From the NCBI RefSeq assembly GCF_009827305.1, contig NZ_WTYJ01000004.1, forward strand, positions 186,001 through 250,000: DNA of 64,000 nucleotides. The letters are read 5' to 3'. This DNA is from Croceibacterium xixiisoli. Its GTDB lineage: Bacteria; Pseudomonadota; Alphaproteobacteria; Sphingomonadales; Sphingomonadaceae. The position numbers and the translations under genes are program-made. Below, piece after piece: positions 9,270 through 16,855 of the stretch (the stretch's first letter is position 1; each line of letters opens with the position of its first letter). Under the pieces are notes generated by a model, which saw nothing but the letters and a program-made list of their open reading frames with translations, was not told where the DNA came from and searched no databases.

Positions 9270-9359
9270 TGCGGTCTGGTGGCCGATCGTTGCCGCCGCT
9301 GCTATGTCAACCTCTCAACACGATCCGAAAATCCGCCAGAAGCCAGGAAAAACAGCGCA

Positions 9360-9881
9360 ATGACCGACTTCAAGGGCGAATCCGAATTCAATCAATGGGC
9401 CAATCATTTCGAAGAATTCTACCCAACCGGCTCTCGCGCAGAGGCGGAATTCCGCTTTTCCCGCACGGCGGTGGTCACGGCGCGACTCTGGACCACCTTC
9501 ATCGATGAAACGATCCGGCAGGCCACCGGCCAGTCGCGCGCGCGGTGGCAGACCCTGTCGGTGCTGGTATTTTCCAAGGACCCGCTGGCCACGGTCGAAC
9601 TGTCGCATCGCATGGCCGTGCAATGGCCCACGCTGGTGCGCATTCTCAACGAGCTGGAAGCAGACGGGCTGATCACGCGCGAGGTGAACCCCGATGATCG
9701 CCGATCGCGCATGATCGCTCCCACCGCCGCCGGCCGGGCCGTGTTCAATGAGGTTCGGCAGATACTGGATCCGACCCGTGCCGAACTGCTGGCCGGTTTC
9801 GAAGAAGAGGAACTGCGCATGGCGGAGGCGGTGCTGGACCGCTTCTTCAACCTGCTGGTGCAGCGCCTCGAACGCGGCTGA
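9360..9881 (+). CDS. MarR-family transcriptional regulator
   Basis: 173-residue winged-helix dimer, probably a ligand-sensing repressor of the divergent dioxygenase. The helix-turn-helix and wing are recognisable: LATVELSHRMAVQWPTLVRI followed by LEADGLITREVNPDDRRSRM, with the wing motif DDRRSR and a C-terminal dimerisation helix. The ATG is chosen because the upstream extension to 9279 lacks family resemblance and runs through the probable promoter. Ribosome site is weak (AGGAAAA, somewhat far). The Rieske gene converges on it 2 bases past its stop. Confidence 0.85.
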   Translation: MTDFKGESEFNQWANHFEEFYPTGSRAEAEFRFSRTAVVTARLWTTFIDETIRQATGQSRARWQTLSVLVFSKDPLATVELSHRMAVQWPTLVRILNELEADGLITREVNPDDRRSRMIAPTAAGRAVFNEVRQILDPTRAELLAGFEEEELRMAEAVLDRFFNLLVQRLERG

Positions 9882-9883
9882 TC

Positions 9884-10975
9884 CTATCCCGCCAGCGCCG
9901 GTTCGGGCTGGGCGTTCCCGCGTGCGGCCTGTTCGCCCGCCAGCCGTTGCGCGACCATGCGCCGCGCCAGCACCGCACCACGATCGCGCGGCAGCACCAG
10001 CGGGTGGTGCGCGAACAGATCATGCGACGCCATCTGCAACTCGATATCCTCCATCATCGGTCCATCCTCGCGTTCGAAGATGCCGCGGAAGAATTCCACG
10101 AAGCGCCGGTCGCCTTCGGCATCGCGATCCAGTTCGAAAGTGCGCGTGAAGCCGGAAAAATAATGGCTCGATCCGGCGGTTTCCGGGGTGATGCAATGGG
10201 TCTGTTCCATATAGGGCTGGCGCAAGCTGGCCGGATCGTCGCCGGCCGGCACCGCCCCCATGGTGACACGCATATTGGCCGGGGCTTCCCACACGGTAGC
10301 GGTCCATTGATCATAGGCCTGGCCGGCGGGGATATTGTTGTCGAACACGCCCGGGCGCGTGATATCGGGCACCAGCGTGCGGCTGAACACCTTGCCGTCA
10401 GCGCTGCGCGCGGAATAGACCTCGCCCGGCGTGGCGCCGGCATCGGGCTTCCACCCGCCGATGGAACTCGTATGCAGCCAGAACAGGTGCGACAGCTCCA
10501 TCAGATTGTCATTGCCCAGCTGCCAATTGCCGGCGAACTGCACGTGCCACAGCAGCGGGCGCATATCCTCCCGGTCCATATGGCTGTGATCGGGAATGGT
10601 TGCCGGATCGGCCTGCGCCGGGTCGCCCATCCAGATCCAGATCATCCGATGGCGTTCGACCACCGGAAAAATCTCCACCGCCGCGCCAGGGGGCGGGCTG
10701 TCCTGATAGGGGCTGCGGGTGCAGCGGCCGTCGGGCCCGAAACGCAGCCCGTGATAGATGCATTCGATATCGTCGCCGCTGCGCCGCCCCTTCGACAGAA
10801 AGGCGAAGCGATGCGGGCAACGATCCAGCATCGCCACCGGCGTGCCATCCCGCTCCCGCCGATAGAACAGTACCGGGCGGTCCAGCAGCCGACGGGGGAA
10901 CAATGCCTCTGCCTCCACCTCATGCGACAGGGCGCCGACATGCCAGGCGTTCAAGATAAATTCGGGATCTGCCAT
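9884..10975 (-). CDS. Rieske non-haem iron oxygenase, VanA-like
   Basis: Oxygenase subunit of 363 residues that would hydroxylate or demethylate an aromatic or other hydrophobic acid, using electrons from a separate reductase not encoded nearby. The N-terminal Rieske domain has C53-P-H55 and C72-IY-H75. The catalytic domain has NDNLMELSHLFWLH, where H163 and H168 bind iron and E160 occupies the bridging position that is Asp in many relatives. A C-terminal acidic ligand is likely in GPMMEDIE. Start: two adjacent ATGs; GGAG lies 6 bases before the second, used here. A MarR gene diverges 50 bases away. Vanillate demethylase oxygenases are the closest family I recognise; the true substrate is open. 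Confidence 0.88.
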   Translation of the reverse strand: MADPEFILNAWHVGALSHEVEAEALFPRRLLDRPVLFYRRERDGTPVAMLDRCPHRFAFLSKGRRSGDDIECIYHGLRFGPDGRCTRSPYQDSPPPGAAVEIFPVVERHRMIWIWMGDPAQADPATIPDHSHMDREDMRPLLWHVQFAGNWQLGNDNLMELSHLFWLHTSSIGGWKPDAGATPGEVYSARSADGKVFSRTLVPDITRPGVFDNNIPAGQAYDQWTATVWEAPANMRVTMGAVPAGDDPASLRQPYMEQTHCITPETAGSSHYFSGFTRTFELDRDAEGDRRFVEFFRGIFEREDGPMMEDIELQMASHDLFAHHPLVLPRDRGAVLARRMVAQRLAGEQAARGNAQPEPALAG

Positions 10976-10992
10976 CATGGTCTCCAATGGTT

Positions 10993-11023
10993 GGCAATCG
11001 GGGCAGGTTGCGGCAATCGGGGC
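10993..11023. promoter_or_regulatory. Direct repeats in divergent Rieske/MarR promoter
   Basis: Two copies of GGCAATCGGGGC (10993-11004 and 11012-11023), 19 bases apart start to start, fill most of the 50-base gap between divergent genes. A short inverted repeat CCAA-tgg-TTGG overlaps the left edge at 10984-10994. One of these may be the operator for the neighbouring MarR protein. Confidence 0.4.
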
Positions 11024-11025
11024 GC

Positions 11026-11481
11026 ATGACGCGCGACAGGGAAGACACGCAGGCAACACCGGACGGCACCGCGCTGACGCTGCCGCATCTGGTCAAATGG
11101 GTCGAAATGGCCGTGCGCGCGCGGACTGAACGGGCGCTGCGCGATCTGCCGGTTTCGGGCACGCAGCTGTTTGTGCTGGTGCTGCTGAGGGAACGGGGGG
11201 AAGCAACCTCGGCCGATCTCGCCCGGATGATGCATATCACCCCCCAGGCCATGACCACGCTGATCGGCCCGCTGCGCGATGGCGGCTATATCGACCGCCG
11301 CGTCGACACCACCCATGCCCGCCGCCTGCTGCTGCGGCTGACCCCCGATGGCGCCGCCATGATCCGCCAGGCCCGCAGCCTGACCCCGGCGATCGAAGAT
11401 GATCTGCTCGACGGTTTCACCGATGAAGAGCGGGTGGTGCTCAAAAAACTGCTCGGCCGCATCGCCCGCCGGTTCGAATAA
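11026..11481 (+). CDS. MarR-family transcriptional regulator
   Basis: 151-residue winged-helix regulator, likely controlling the divergent Rieske oxygenase. DNA-binding elements are TSADLARMMHITPQAMTTLI and the wing YIDRRVDTTHARRLLLRLT, with dimerisation helices at both ends. An in-frame ATG at 10987 would add 13 residues but overlaps the direct repeats, so 11026 is preferred. The N terminus is rich in charged residues, and ALTLPHLVKWVEMAVRARTERAL forms the first helix. Ligand unknown; its pairing with an oxygenase suggests an aromatic acid. Confidence 0.82.
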   Translation: MTRDREDTQATPDGTALTLPHLVKWVEMAVRARTERALRDLPVSGTQLFVLVLLRERGEATSADLARMMHITPQAMTTLIGPLRDGGYIDRRVDTTHARRLLLRLTPDGAAMIRQARSLTPAIEDDLLDGFTDEERVVLKKLLGRIARRFE

Positions 11482-11558
11482 AAAACGCGGTTCATGCGCC
11501 AAAATGCGTGGCTCTCGCGGCAAAATGCGTCCTCCCGCGCGATGTGCGCTTGCTGTCA

Positions 11559-11579
11559 AATATAAGGTGACCTTATATT
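11559..11579. promoter_or_regulatory. Perfect 21-base palindrome in a convergent intergenic region
   Basis: Half-site AATATAAGGT, a single central G, then its exact complement. Such a sequence is typical of a dimeric repressor operator, yet neither flanking gene starts here: the MarR gene ends at 11481 and the next gene ends at 11628. Two direct repeats CAAAATGCGT (11500-11509, 11521-11530), 21 bases apart, lie just upstream. Confidence 0.55.
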
Positions 11580-11627
11580 GAGTTGCAAGCCCGGGTAGGC
11601 CAGAGAGGGGCGGTGCCGGCTCGTGTC

Positions 11628-12278
11628 CTATAGGGAAGGCGTGGTTTTCGGGTTTTCCAACGGAACGCCGAGACGCGCGGCTACTCCATCCACATAAGTG
11701 CAGATGATTTGGTCCTCGATACCATATCCGAAGTAGGGAATCGAAGGCCTGCCGTGATCAAACCGTTTGACCCGGTTTTGGTAGTGCGCAACCTGTTTCA
11801 TGCACATTTTTGAAAAAGTGGTTTCTTCAATGCAGCGACGCAGAAAACCGATCTGGAAAGAATTCATATCATTTATGATGACTTGACTGACGGCTTGCTC
11901 CCATTCTTCATCTATGTTGTTGTATTTCCATCTATCCAAGGCTAGATATCCATTGTAGTAATTGAAATCGATACTTGTCCCAATTTTTCCAAAATCTTCA
12001 TCCATGTTTGGGAATATTTTATTGCTGTCGTAGCCGCATTCTTTGCCGTTATCTGGCAAGATAACTGACAGGTTAAGATAGCCAATTTGTGCGAGTTCAT
12101 GTTGGTAGCTGGCCAAAAGGCGGCCGGTTTCCTGCCATTTAGCCCCATCATCCACATCGTCAGCCCAATAGGCTGCCGATGCTGCGGCGATGAGGACGGG
12201 GCCGACGACAGTGCCGAAACCAAATATAGCGACAAAGCCTATGGTTGCTTTTGCCCAAATGCGCATGGGGCGCCCCAT
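11628..12278 (-). CDS. Hypothetical secreted or membrane-anchored protein, AT-richer than surroundings
   Basis: 216 residues with an N-terminal hydrophobic segment (ATIGFVAIFGFGTVVGPVLIAAASAAYWA) that is either a signal peptide or a membrane anchor. The rest is polar, with several cysteines (NGKECGYD, LRRCIEE, SKMCMKQ, QIICTY) and many aromatic and asparagine residues. Base composition from about 11690 to 12120 is visibly AT-richer than the neighbouring genes, and codon use differs (ATA, TTT, AAT common), which suggests recent transfer. I recognise no family. A start at 12266 is also possible. Confidence 0.55.
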   Translation of the reverse strand: MGRPMRIWAKATIGFVAIFGFGTVVGPVLIAAASAAYWADDVDDGAKWQETGRLLASYQHELAQIGYLNLSVILPDNGKECGYDSNKIFPNMDEDFGKIGTSIDFNYYNGYLALDRWKYNNIDEEWEQAVSQVIINDMNSFQIGFLRRCIEETTFSKMCMKQVAHYQNRVKRFDHGRPSIPYFGYGIEDQIICTYVDGVAARLGVPLENPKTTPSL

Positions 12279-12332
12279 TCCCGTTGATCGATCAATGCCA
12301 GGGTAACCTGGATGGGGAAATCGGGCATCGTC

Positions 12333-13052
12333 TTATTTGACAGAACAGGCCACGCTCAACCGGTCGAGAAAACCATACAGCGTCTCATTCATCTCGCCCC
12401 AGTCATGCGCGCGCAGCGCATCGGGCTGATCGACGAAGCGGTGGGCGATGCCTGCTGCCAGTTCTTCTGCAGAGGCGGCAATCAGCATCTCCACCACCCC
12501 GGGGGTCAGCTCCATATGGCACTGAAATCCATAGGCGAGCGGACCATATTCGATGATCTGGCGCGGGCACCCGGCGCTGGTGGCGATCACCACGGCATCA
12601 TCGGTCAGGCCGGGCATGTCATTGTGCCAATGGCCCACCTCCAGCGTCGCCGGGAAATCGGCGAACAGCGGATGCGCGATGCCGGCCGGGGTCAGGGTGA
12701 TCGGGAATTTGCCGATCTCCTTTTCCGGGCTGTGGCTGTGGGCGGCGCCCAGCGCCTTGCCCATCAGCTGCGCCCCCAGGCATACGCCGATCACGGCCTT
12801 CCCGGCGGCGATGGCTTGGCTGATCAGCGCGCATTCGGCAGCGGCATTGAAATGCGGGCATTCCTGCGTGGTCGTATTGGGTGACTGCGGCCCGTCCATC
12901 ACGATCAGCAGATCGATCTGATCCGCCGTTGTGGGCAGGGGTTCGCCGGCCTGCAGGCGGGACCAGGACAGGCTGTGACCGCGGCTTCTGGCCCAATCCT
13001 CATAGGCTCCGGGCGCTTCAAAGGCTTCGTGGATGACGAAATGAACCTGCAT
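12333..13052 (-). CDS. Class I glutamine amidotransferase (GMP-synthase-like)
   Basis: 239-residue cytoplasmic protein with the class I amidotransferase triad: nucleophile C91 in GVCLGAQLMG, H179 and E181 in GFQCHMEL. These would hydrolyse glutamine or a gamma-glutamyl compound. No synthetase domain is fused. Start: GGAG lies 7 bases before this ATG; the ATG at 13058 overlaps the pdxY stop but sits too near the ribosome site. It is the last gene of a run with PdxY and YggS. A role in vitamin B6 or nitrogen metabolism is inferred only from this context; it is not the PdxT subunit, which is smaller and has different signatures. Confidence 0.88.
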   Translation of the reverse strand: MQVHFVIHEAFEAPGAYEDWARSRGHSLSWSRLQAGEPLPTTADQIDLLIVMDGPQSPNTTTQECPHFNAAAECALISQAIAAGKAVIGVCLGAQLMGKALGAAHSHSPEKEIGKFPITLTPAGIAHPLFADFPATLEVGHWHNDMPGLTDDAVVIATSAGCPRQIIEYGPLAYGFQCHMELTPGVVEMLIAASAEELAAGIAHRFVDQPDALRAHDWGEMNETLYGFLDRLSVACSVK

Positions 13053-13054
13053 GA

Positions 13055-13906
13055 TCATGCTCCGGCTTCGGGCTGAAAGGGCTGGGCAAAGGGGAAGCCG
13101 ATGATGCGCATCTCTTCCGTTCCGGCATCCTGGGTCCGCTGAAGCACGGCGGTCATTTCCTGCGTTGCGCCCTTTGCAGCCTCCGCCAGCGGGCTGCCGT
13201 CACAAAGCCGCGCCACCAGCAGTGCGGTGAACAGATCGCCAGTGCCGCAGGGGCGAATCGGCAGGCGTGGCGTGGCGGTGCGCACGGTGGAATCCGGGGT
13301 ATTCCGGGGGCTCCAGGCGACGCTTTCCAGCCATCCTGCCGGCGTATCGGCCATCACGCAGCCGGTCACCACGGCCGCACCCATGCCACGTTGATGGAGC
13401 GATGCCATGGCCGCTTCCAGATCCTGCTGCGTGCGGGCGTCAGCTTCTGCCAGCAATTCAAGCTCATACTGGTTGGGTGTGATTATGCTGGCCAGCGGGA
13501 CCAGCGCCTCGCGGAACAGGGGGATCAGCTCCGGTTTCACGAACACCCCCAGATCATCATCGCCCATCACCGGGTCGCAGACATACAGCAGATCGGGGTT
13601 GCTCCGCCGGGCCCTCTGCATGAAATCGGCCACTACCTGCGCATTGGCGGCCGATGCCAGGAAGCCGGTGATGATCACGCTGGCCTGCTCCACCAACCCG
13701 CGTTCTTCCACGCCCAGCAGCAGGGCGGCCAGCAGTTCGGGTTCGAATACCCGGCCATGCATGGTGGGGTAATGCGGATGGTTGGTCAGGATCGCGGTGG
13801 GTACGGAAACAACCTCCAACCCCTTGGCCTGCATCGGAAAAACCGCCGCGCTATTGCCGACATGGCCATGCAGCACCTGGCTCTGGATGGATATCACCTT
13901 GGTCAT
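13055..13906 (-). CDS. pdxY: Pyridoxal kinase, PdxY-type
   Basis: 283-residue ribokinase-superfamily kinase that phosphorylates pyridoxal (and perhaps pyridoxine) with ATP in B6 salvage. Family marks are the N-terminal ISIQSQVLHGHVGNSAA, the substrate-region TNHPHYPTMHG, CDPVMGDD, TPNQYELELL, and the anion-hole/catalytic motif CGTGDLFTALL, where Cys occupies the first position as in PdxY. Length is typical. The start overlaps the YggS stop (ATGA), and the stop is within a few bases of the amidotransferase start, so the three genes are very likely one operon. Confidence 0.93.
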   Translation of the reverse strand: MTKVISIQSQVLHGHVGNSAAVFPMQAKGLEVVSVPTAILTNHPHYPTMHGRVFEPELLAALLLGVEERGLVEQASVIITGFLASAANAQVVADFMQRARRSNPDLLYVCDPVMGDDDLGVFVKPELIPLFREALVPLASIITPNQYELELLAEADARTQQDLEAAMASLHQRGMGAAVVTGCVMADTPAGWLESVAWSPRNTPDSTVRTATPRLPIRPCGTGDLFTALLVARLCDGSPLAEAAKGATQEMTAVLQRTQDAGTEEMRIIGFPFAQPFQPEAGA

Positions 13907-14691
13907 TGGGCTGCACCTGATGCGGGTTGGAAACCGGGCCAGTAATCGCTGTCCGGGGTTGGACGATGGCCGAAAATGGCCTGTCCCACTCGCACGACAT
14001 CAGCACCTTCTTGAATCGCGATCTCGTAATCGCCGGACATGCCCATCGACAGTTCGGCAAGCCCGGCATTGCGCCGCACCACCGCATCCCGCAGGCGAAG
14101 CAGCAGGGCAAAACAGGGGCGCACCCGGTCCATGTCGCTGGTGAACAGCGCCAGCGTCATCAGCCCGCGCGGGCGTAGGCGGGGAAAGCGGTCGAGCTGA
14201 TCGGCAAAGGGCAGCAGCGCATCGGGATGCAGCCCGAACTTGCTCTCTTCGCCGGACGTGTTGACCTGCACATAGACGTCCAGAAAGCGATCTTCCCGTT
14301 CCAGCCGGGCGTTGAGTTGCTCGGCCAGTTTCACGCTGCCGAGCGCGTGAAATTCCGCAGCAAAGCGCGTCAGATATTTGATCTTGTTGGTCTGCAGATG
14401 GCCGATGATGGCCCAATCCACCGCCAGATCGGCCAGGGCATCGTGCTTGCCACTGGCTTCCTGGATCTTGTTTTCGCCAAAACTGCGCAGCCCCGCAGCA
14501 TAGGCATGACGCAGCACAGGGGCGGGCACGGTCTTGGTCACCGGCAACAGGCGCACATCCGCGCGCGCCCGTCCCGCCCGGTCGCAAGCCCGCGTGATTC
14601 GATCCTCCACCTCGGCCAGATTGGCGCGAATGGTGGCCGACGGGTCATCACCGAAACGCGCCCGTTCTGCTGCTGTCAAAACACTGGCCAT
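13903..14691 (-). CDS. PLP homeostasis protein, YggS/PLPBP family
   Basis: 262 residues as started here; family members are usually about 230, so a slightly later start is possible and longer in-frame starts (14721, 14775) run into the regulator's promoter. It is an alanine-racemase-like TIM barrel without a second domain that binds pyridoxal phosphate and buffers the free pool. The PLP lysine is in LLPVTKTVP; FGENKIQEA, IGHLQTNKIK, VQVNTSGEESKFG and SMGMSGDYEIAI with VRVGQAIFG are all diagnostic. It is first in the minus-strand operon with pdxY and faces a PdxR-type regulator that itself binds PLP. Confidence 0.93.
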   Translation of the reverse strand: MASVLTAAERARFGDDPSATIRANLAEVEDRITRACDRAGRARADVRLLPVTKTVPAPVLRHAYAAGLRSFGENKIQEASGKHDALADLAVDWAIIGHLQTNKIKYLTRFAAEFHALGSVKLAEQLNARLEREDRFLDVYVQVNTSGEESKFGLHPDALLPFADQLDRFPRLRPRGLMTLALFTSDMDRVRPCFALLLRLRDAVVRRNAGLAELSMGMSGDYEIAIQEGADVVRVGQAIFGHRPTPDSDYWPGFQPASGAAQ

Positions 14692-14766
14692 CGGATCAGG
14701 CTCGGTCACTGGCTGTTGCATCCCACGCAGGCGAAAGACTTGGCTCGGCCTCTTTCTAGCGTCATA

Positions 14767-14815
14767 CTGGATCATCAGAAATGTCCAGTTGATGGGAATC
14801 GTGGTGGTCCAGTTG
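14767..14815. promoter_or_regulatory. Candidate PdxR binding repeats
   Basis: GTCCAGTTG occurs at 14783-14791 and 14807-14815 as direct repeats, and an inverted partner CTGGA lies at 14767-14771. PdxR/MocR regulators typically bind repeats of mixed orientation, so this divergent promoter is the likely site of control of both pdxR and the pdxY operon. The second copy lies inside the assigned coding start, so the true start may be a little downstream (14825). Confidence 0.45.
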
Positions 14816-16243
14816 GATCAGCGCATGGGCGCAAGGCAGATTTACGAGGCGCTTCGTGAACAGATCCTCGCCGGTGTGTTCGGCCGCGACGGCCATTTGC
14901 CGTCGTCGCGATCGCTGGCGCAGGATCTGGGCGTATCGCGCACCACCGTCACGCTGGCCTTCGAACAATTGCACGCCGAAGGCTTCATCCGCATGCGCCA
15001 GGGGGCAAGGGCGCAGATCGCGCCGACGCTGGGCAATCAGCCGGAACCGAAGGTGTCACCGCCCAAGCCGACCACCGCCAGCCTGTCCGCCTATGGCCAG
15101 CGCATCGCGGTGGTGGTTGGGTGGCGGGACCAAGCCGAACAGACGCTGGTGGCGGATTTTCGTCATGGCGATCTGACCCCCTCCGATTTCCCCGCTACAG
15201 CCTGGAAACGCGCCATAAATCAGGCGATGGACCAGCGGTCACAACGGCTGGCCTATGACGATCCCCGGGGATCGCGGCGTCTGCGCATGGCGTTGCAGGG
15301 CTATCTGTGGCGCGCCCGGACCATCCGCTGCGATCTGGCCCAGGTCCTGATCGTCAATGGATCGCAGCAGGGGCTGGATCTCTGCGCCCGGCTGTTGCTG
15401 GAAACCGGCGACAGCTTCGTGATCGAAGATCCCTGCTACGCCATGGCGCGTCAGATTTTCGGCGGCACCGGCGCCGTGGCCCACGCGATACCGGTCGATG
15501 CGGAGGGCATCCGGTCCGATCGGCTGGATAAGTTTGCGGCGCGGCTGGCCTATGTCACGCCGTCGCATCAATTCCCGCTCGGCAGCGTAATGTCCGTGTC
15601 CCGCCGGCACAGCCTGCTGCAATGGGCCGGGCGGCACGGCGCCTATATCGTGGAAGATGATTACGACAGCGAGTTCCGCTACGATATCAACCCTGTGCCG
15701 CCGCTCTATGGATTGAGCGACGGGGGCGATGTCATCTATCTGGGCACGGTTTCCAAAACCCTCTCCCCCGCCTTGCGGCTCGGTTTTCTGGTGGTCCCGG
15801 TCGAATTGGCCGATGTGTTCGCCAAGGCCAAGCTGCTGATGGATCGGCATTCGCCCGCACTCGAACAGGAAGCGCTCGCAACGCTGATCGAAAGCGGCGC
15901 CTATGAACGGCATATCCGCCGCGTCCGCCGGTTCAATCGTGACCGGCGCGAAGCCCTGCTGAGTGCCCTGCGCCGACATTTCGGCGGTGGGATTGCCATC
16001 GAAGGAGCAGAGGCCGGCCTGCATGTCACCGTGCGGTTTCCCGGGCTTGCCGCCGCGCAGGAAGCAGCCCTGATCACCCGCGCGCGGCAGCATGGTCTGG
16101 GACTCTATCCGCTGTCCCCGCTCTACCAGGCGCCACCTGACGCGGCTGGCGGCGTCGGACTGGTCATGGGCTATTCCGGTCTCGATCCCAGACGGATCGA
16201 ACGCGGGGTGGAAATTCTGGCCGGGGTCGTGGGAAGCTTTTGA
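14792..16243 (+). CDS. pdxR: PdxR/MocR-family regulator (GntR domain fused to aminotransferase fold)
   Basis: 483-residue regulator. The N-terminal GntR helix-turn-helix reads QIYEALREQILAGVFGRDGH then LPSSRSLAQDLGVSRTTVTL. The C-terminal two-thirds is a class I aminotransferase fold that senses PLP: NGSQQGLDLCARLLLETGD, VEDDYDSEFRYD, and the PLP lysine K322 in SKTLSPALRLGF. PdxR proteins activate PLP synthesis and repress themselves according to PLP level; here the divergent YggS-PdxY operon is the obvious target. The ATG lacks a ribosome site and may be leaderless; 14825 is the alternative. The gene symbol rests on family and context. Confidence 0.88.
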   Translation: MGIVVVQLDQRMGARQIYEALREQILAGVFGRDGHLPSSRSLAQDLGVSRTTVTLAFEQLHAEGFIRMRQGARAQIAPTLGNQPEPKVSPPKPTTASLSAYGQRIAVVVGWRDQAEQTLVADFRHGDLTPSDFPATAWKRAINQAMDQRSQRLAYDDPRGSRRLRMALQGYLWRARTIRCDLAQVLIVNGSQQGLDLCARLLLETGDSFVIEDPCYAMARQIFGGTGAVAHAIPVDAEGIRSDRLDKFAARLAYVTPSHQFPLGSVMSVSRRHSLLQWAGRHGAYIVEDDYDSEFRYDINPVPPLYGLSDGGDVIYLGTVSKTLSPALRLGFLVVPVELADVFAKAKLLMDRHSPALEQEALATLIESGAYERHIRRVRRFNRDRREALLSALRRHFGGGIAIEGAEAGLHVTVRFPGLAAAQEAALITRARQHGLGLYPLSPLYQAPPDAAGGVGLVMGYSGLDPRRIERGVEILAGVVGSF

Positions 16244-16260
16244 TCAGGCTCGGCTTTGGC

Positions 16261-16749
16261 TCATCCGTCTTGCGATGCCAGCAATTGCGCCAGCAGCCGT
16301 GACAGCGTTGCCTGCTCCTCCGCATCCAGCCCGCTGACGATCGCCTGCTGATTGGCGACATGCCGGTCGATCATCCGGTCGATCAATTGCCGTCCCGCGT
16401 CGGTCAGCGCCACCAGCGTTCCGCGGCGATCGGCGGGGTTGGGACGGCGTTCGACCAGCCCGGCTCGTTCCAGCCCATCGATGCGATTGGTCATGCTGCC
16501 CGATGATATCATCGCGCTTTCATAAAGTGCGGTCGGGGTCAGCGCATAGGGCGCGCCGCTGCGCCGCAACGTTGCCAGCACGTCGAATTCTCCGGGTTGC
16601 ACGCCATGCTCGGCGAACAGCGGATTCACCCGGTCCCGCGCTATCGCCAGGCCGGCCTCGGCCAATCGGCCAAGCAGCACCATCGGGCCGGTCTCCAGAT
16701 CGGGCCGTTCGCGCGCCCATTGCTCGGCTGCCTGCTGGGCACGGTCCAT
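16261..16749 (-). CDS. MarR-family repressor of the adjacent transporter
   Basis: 162-residue winged-helix regulator. The start is fixed by GGAGG 6 bases upstream; two earlier in-frame ATGs overlap that site. DNA-binding part: LTPTALYESAMISSGSMTNR with wing LVERRPNPADRRGTLVALT, a canonical DRRG wing. The N-terminal helix is long (RAQQAAEQWARERPDLE), as in ArgP/HucR-type MarR proteins. It is divergent from a CynX-type exporter with two near-identical palindromes between them, so it probably represses both genes and is released by a small ligand. Confidence 0.9.
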   Translation of the reverse strand: MDRAQQAAEQWARERPDLETGPMVLLGRLAEAGLAIARDRVNPLFAEHGVQPGEFDVLATLRRSGAPYALTPTALYESAMISSGSMTNRIDGLERAGLVERRPNPADRRGTLVALTDAGRQLIDRMIDRHVANQQAIVSGLDAEEQATLSRLLAQLLASQDG

Positions 16750-16763
16750 GCGCATCCTCCACA

Positions 16764-16781
16764 TATCTTGACGTCGAGATA
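16764..16781. promoter_or_regulatory. MarR operator 1
   Basis: Near-perfect 18-base palindrome TATCTTGACGTCGAGATA (one mismatched pair). It sits directly beside the MarR ribosome site, in position to block its own promoter. A second copy is centred 20 bases away, two helical turns. Confidence 0.8.
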
Positions 16782-16783
16782 AA

Positions 16784-16801
16784 TATCTCTACGTAGAGAT
16801 A
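16784..16801. promoter_or_regulatory. MarR operator 2
   Basis: Perfect 18-base palindrome TATCTCTACGTAGAGATA sharing the outer TATCT/AGATA arms and central ACGT with operator 1. The same face of the helix is presented, which would allow two repressor dimers to bind side by side over both divergent promoters. Confidence 0.82.
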
Positions 16802-16855
16802 TATTGAAATGCGTGCCCGTGACAAGGCGCGGCGGCATTTCTGCGGAGTATCCTC

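Noticed and set aside
12312-12884. Plus-strand open frame over the glutamine amidotransferase gene
   Set aside because: Antisense to a gene with a complete catalytic triad and operon linkage.
12333-13052. Calling the amidotransferase PdxT because of its B6 neighbours
   Set aside because: PdxT is smaller, with different flanking motifs, and no PdxS synthase gene is adjacent; the sequence looks GMP-synthase-like.
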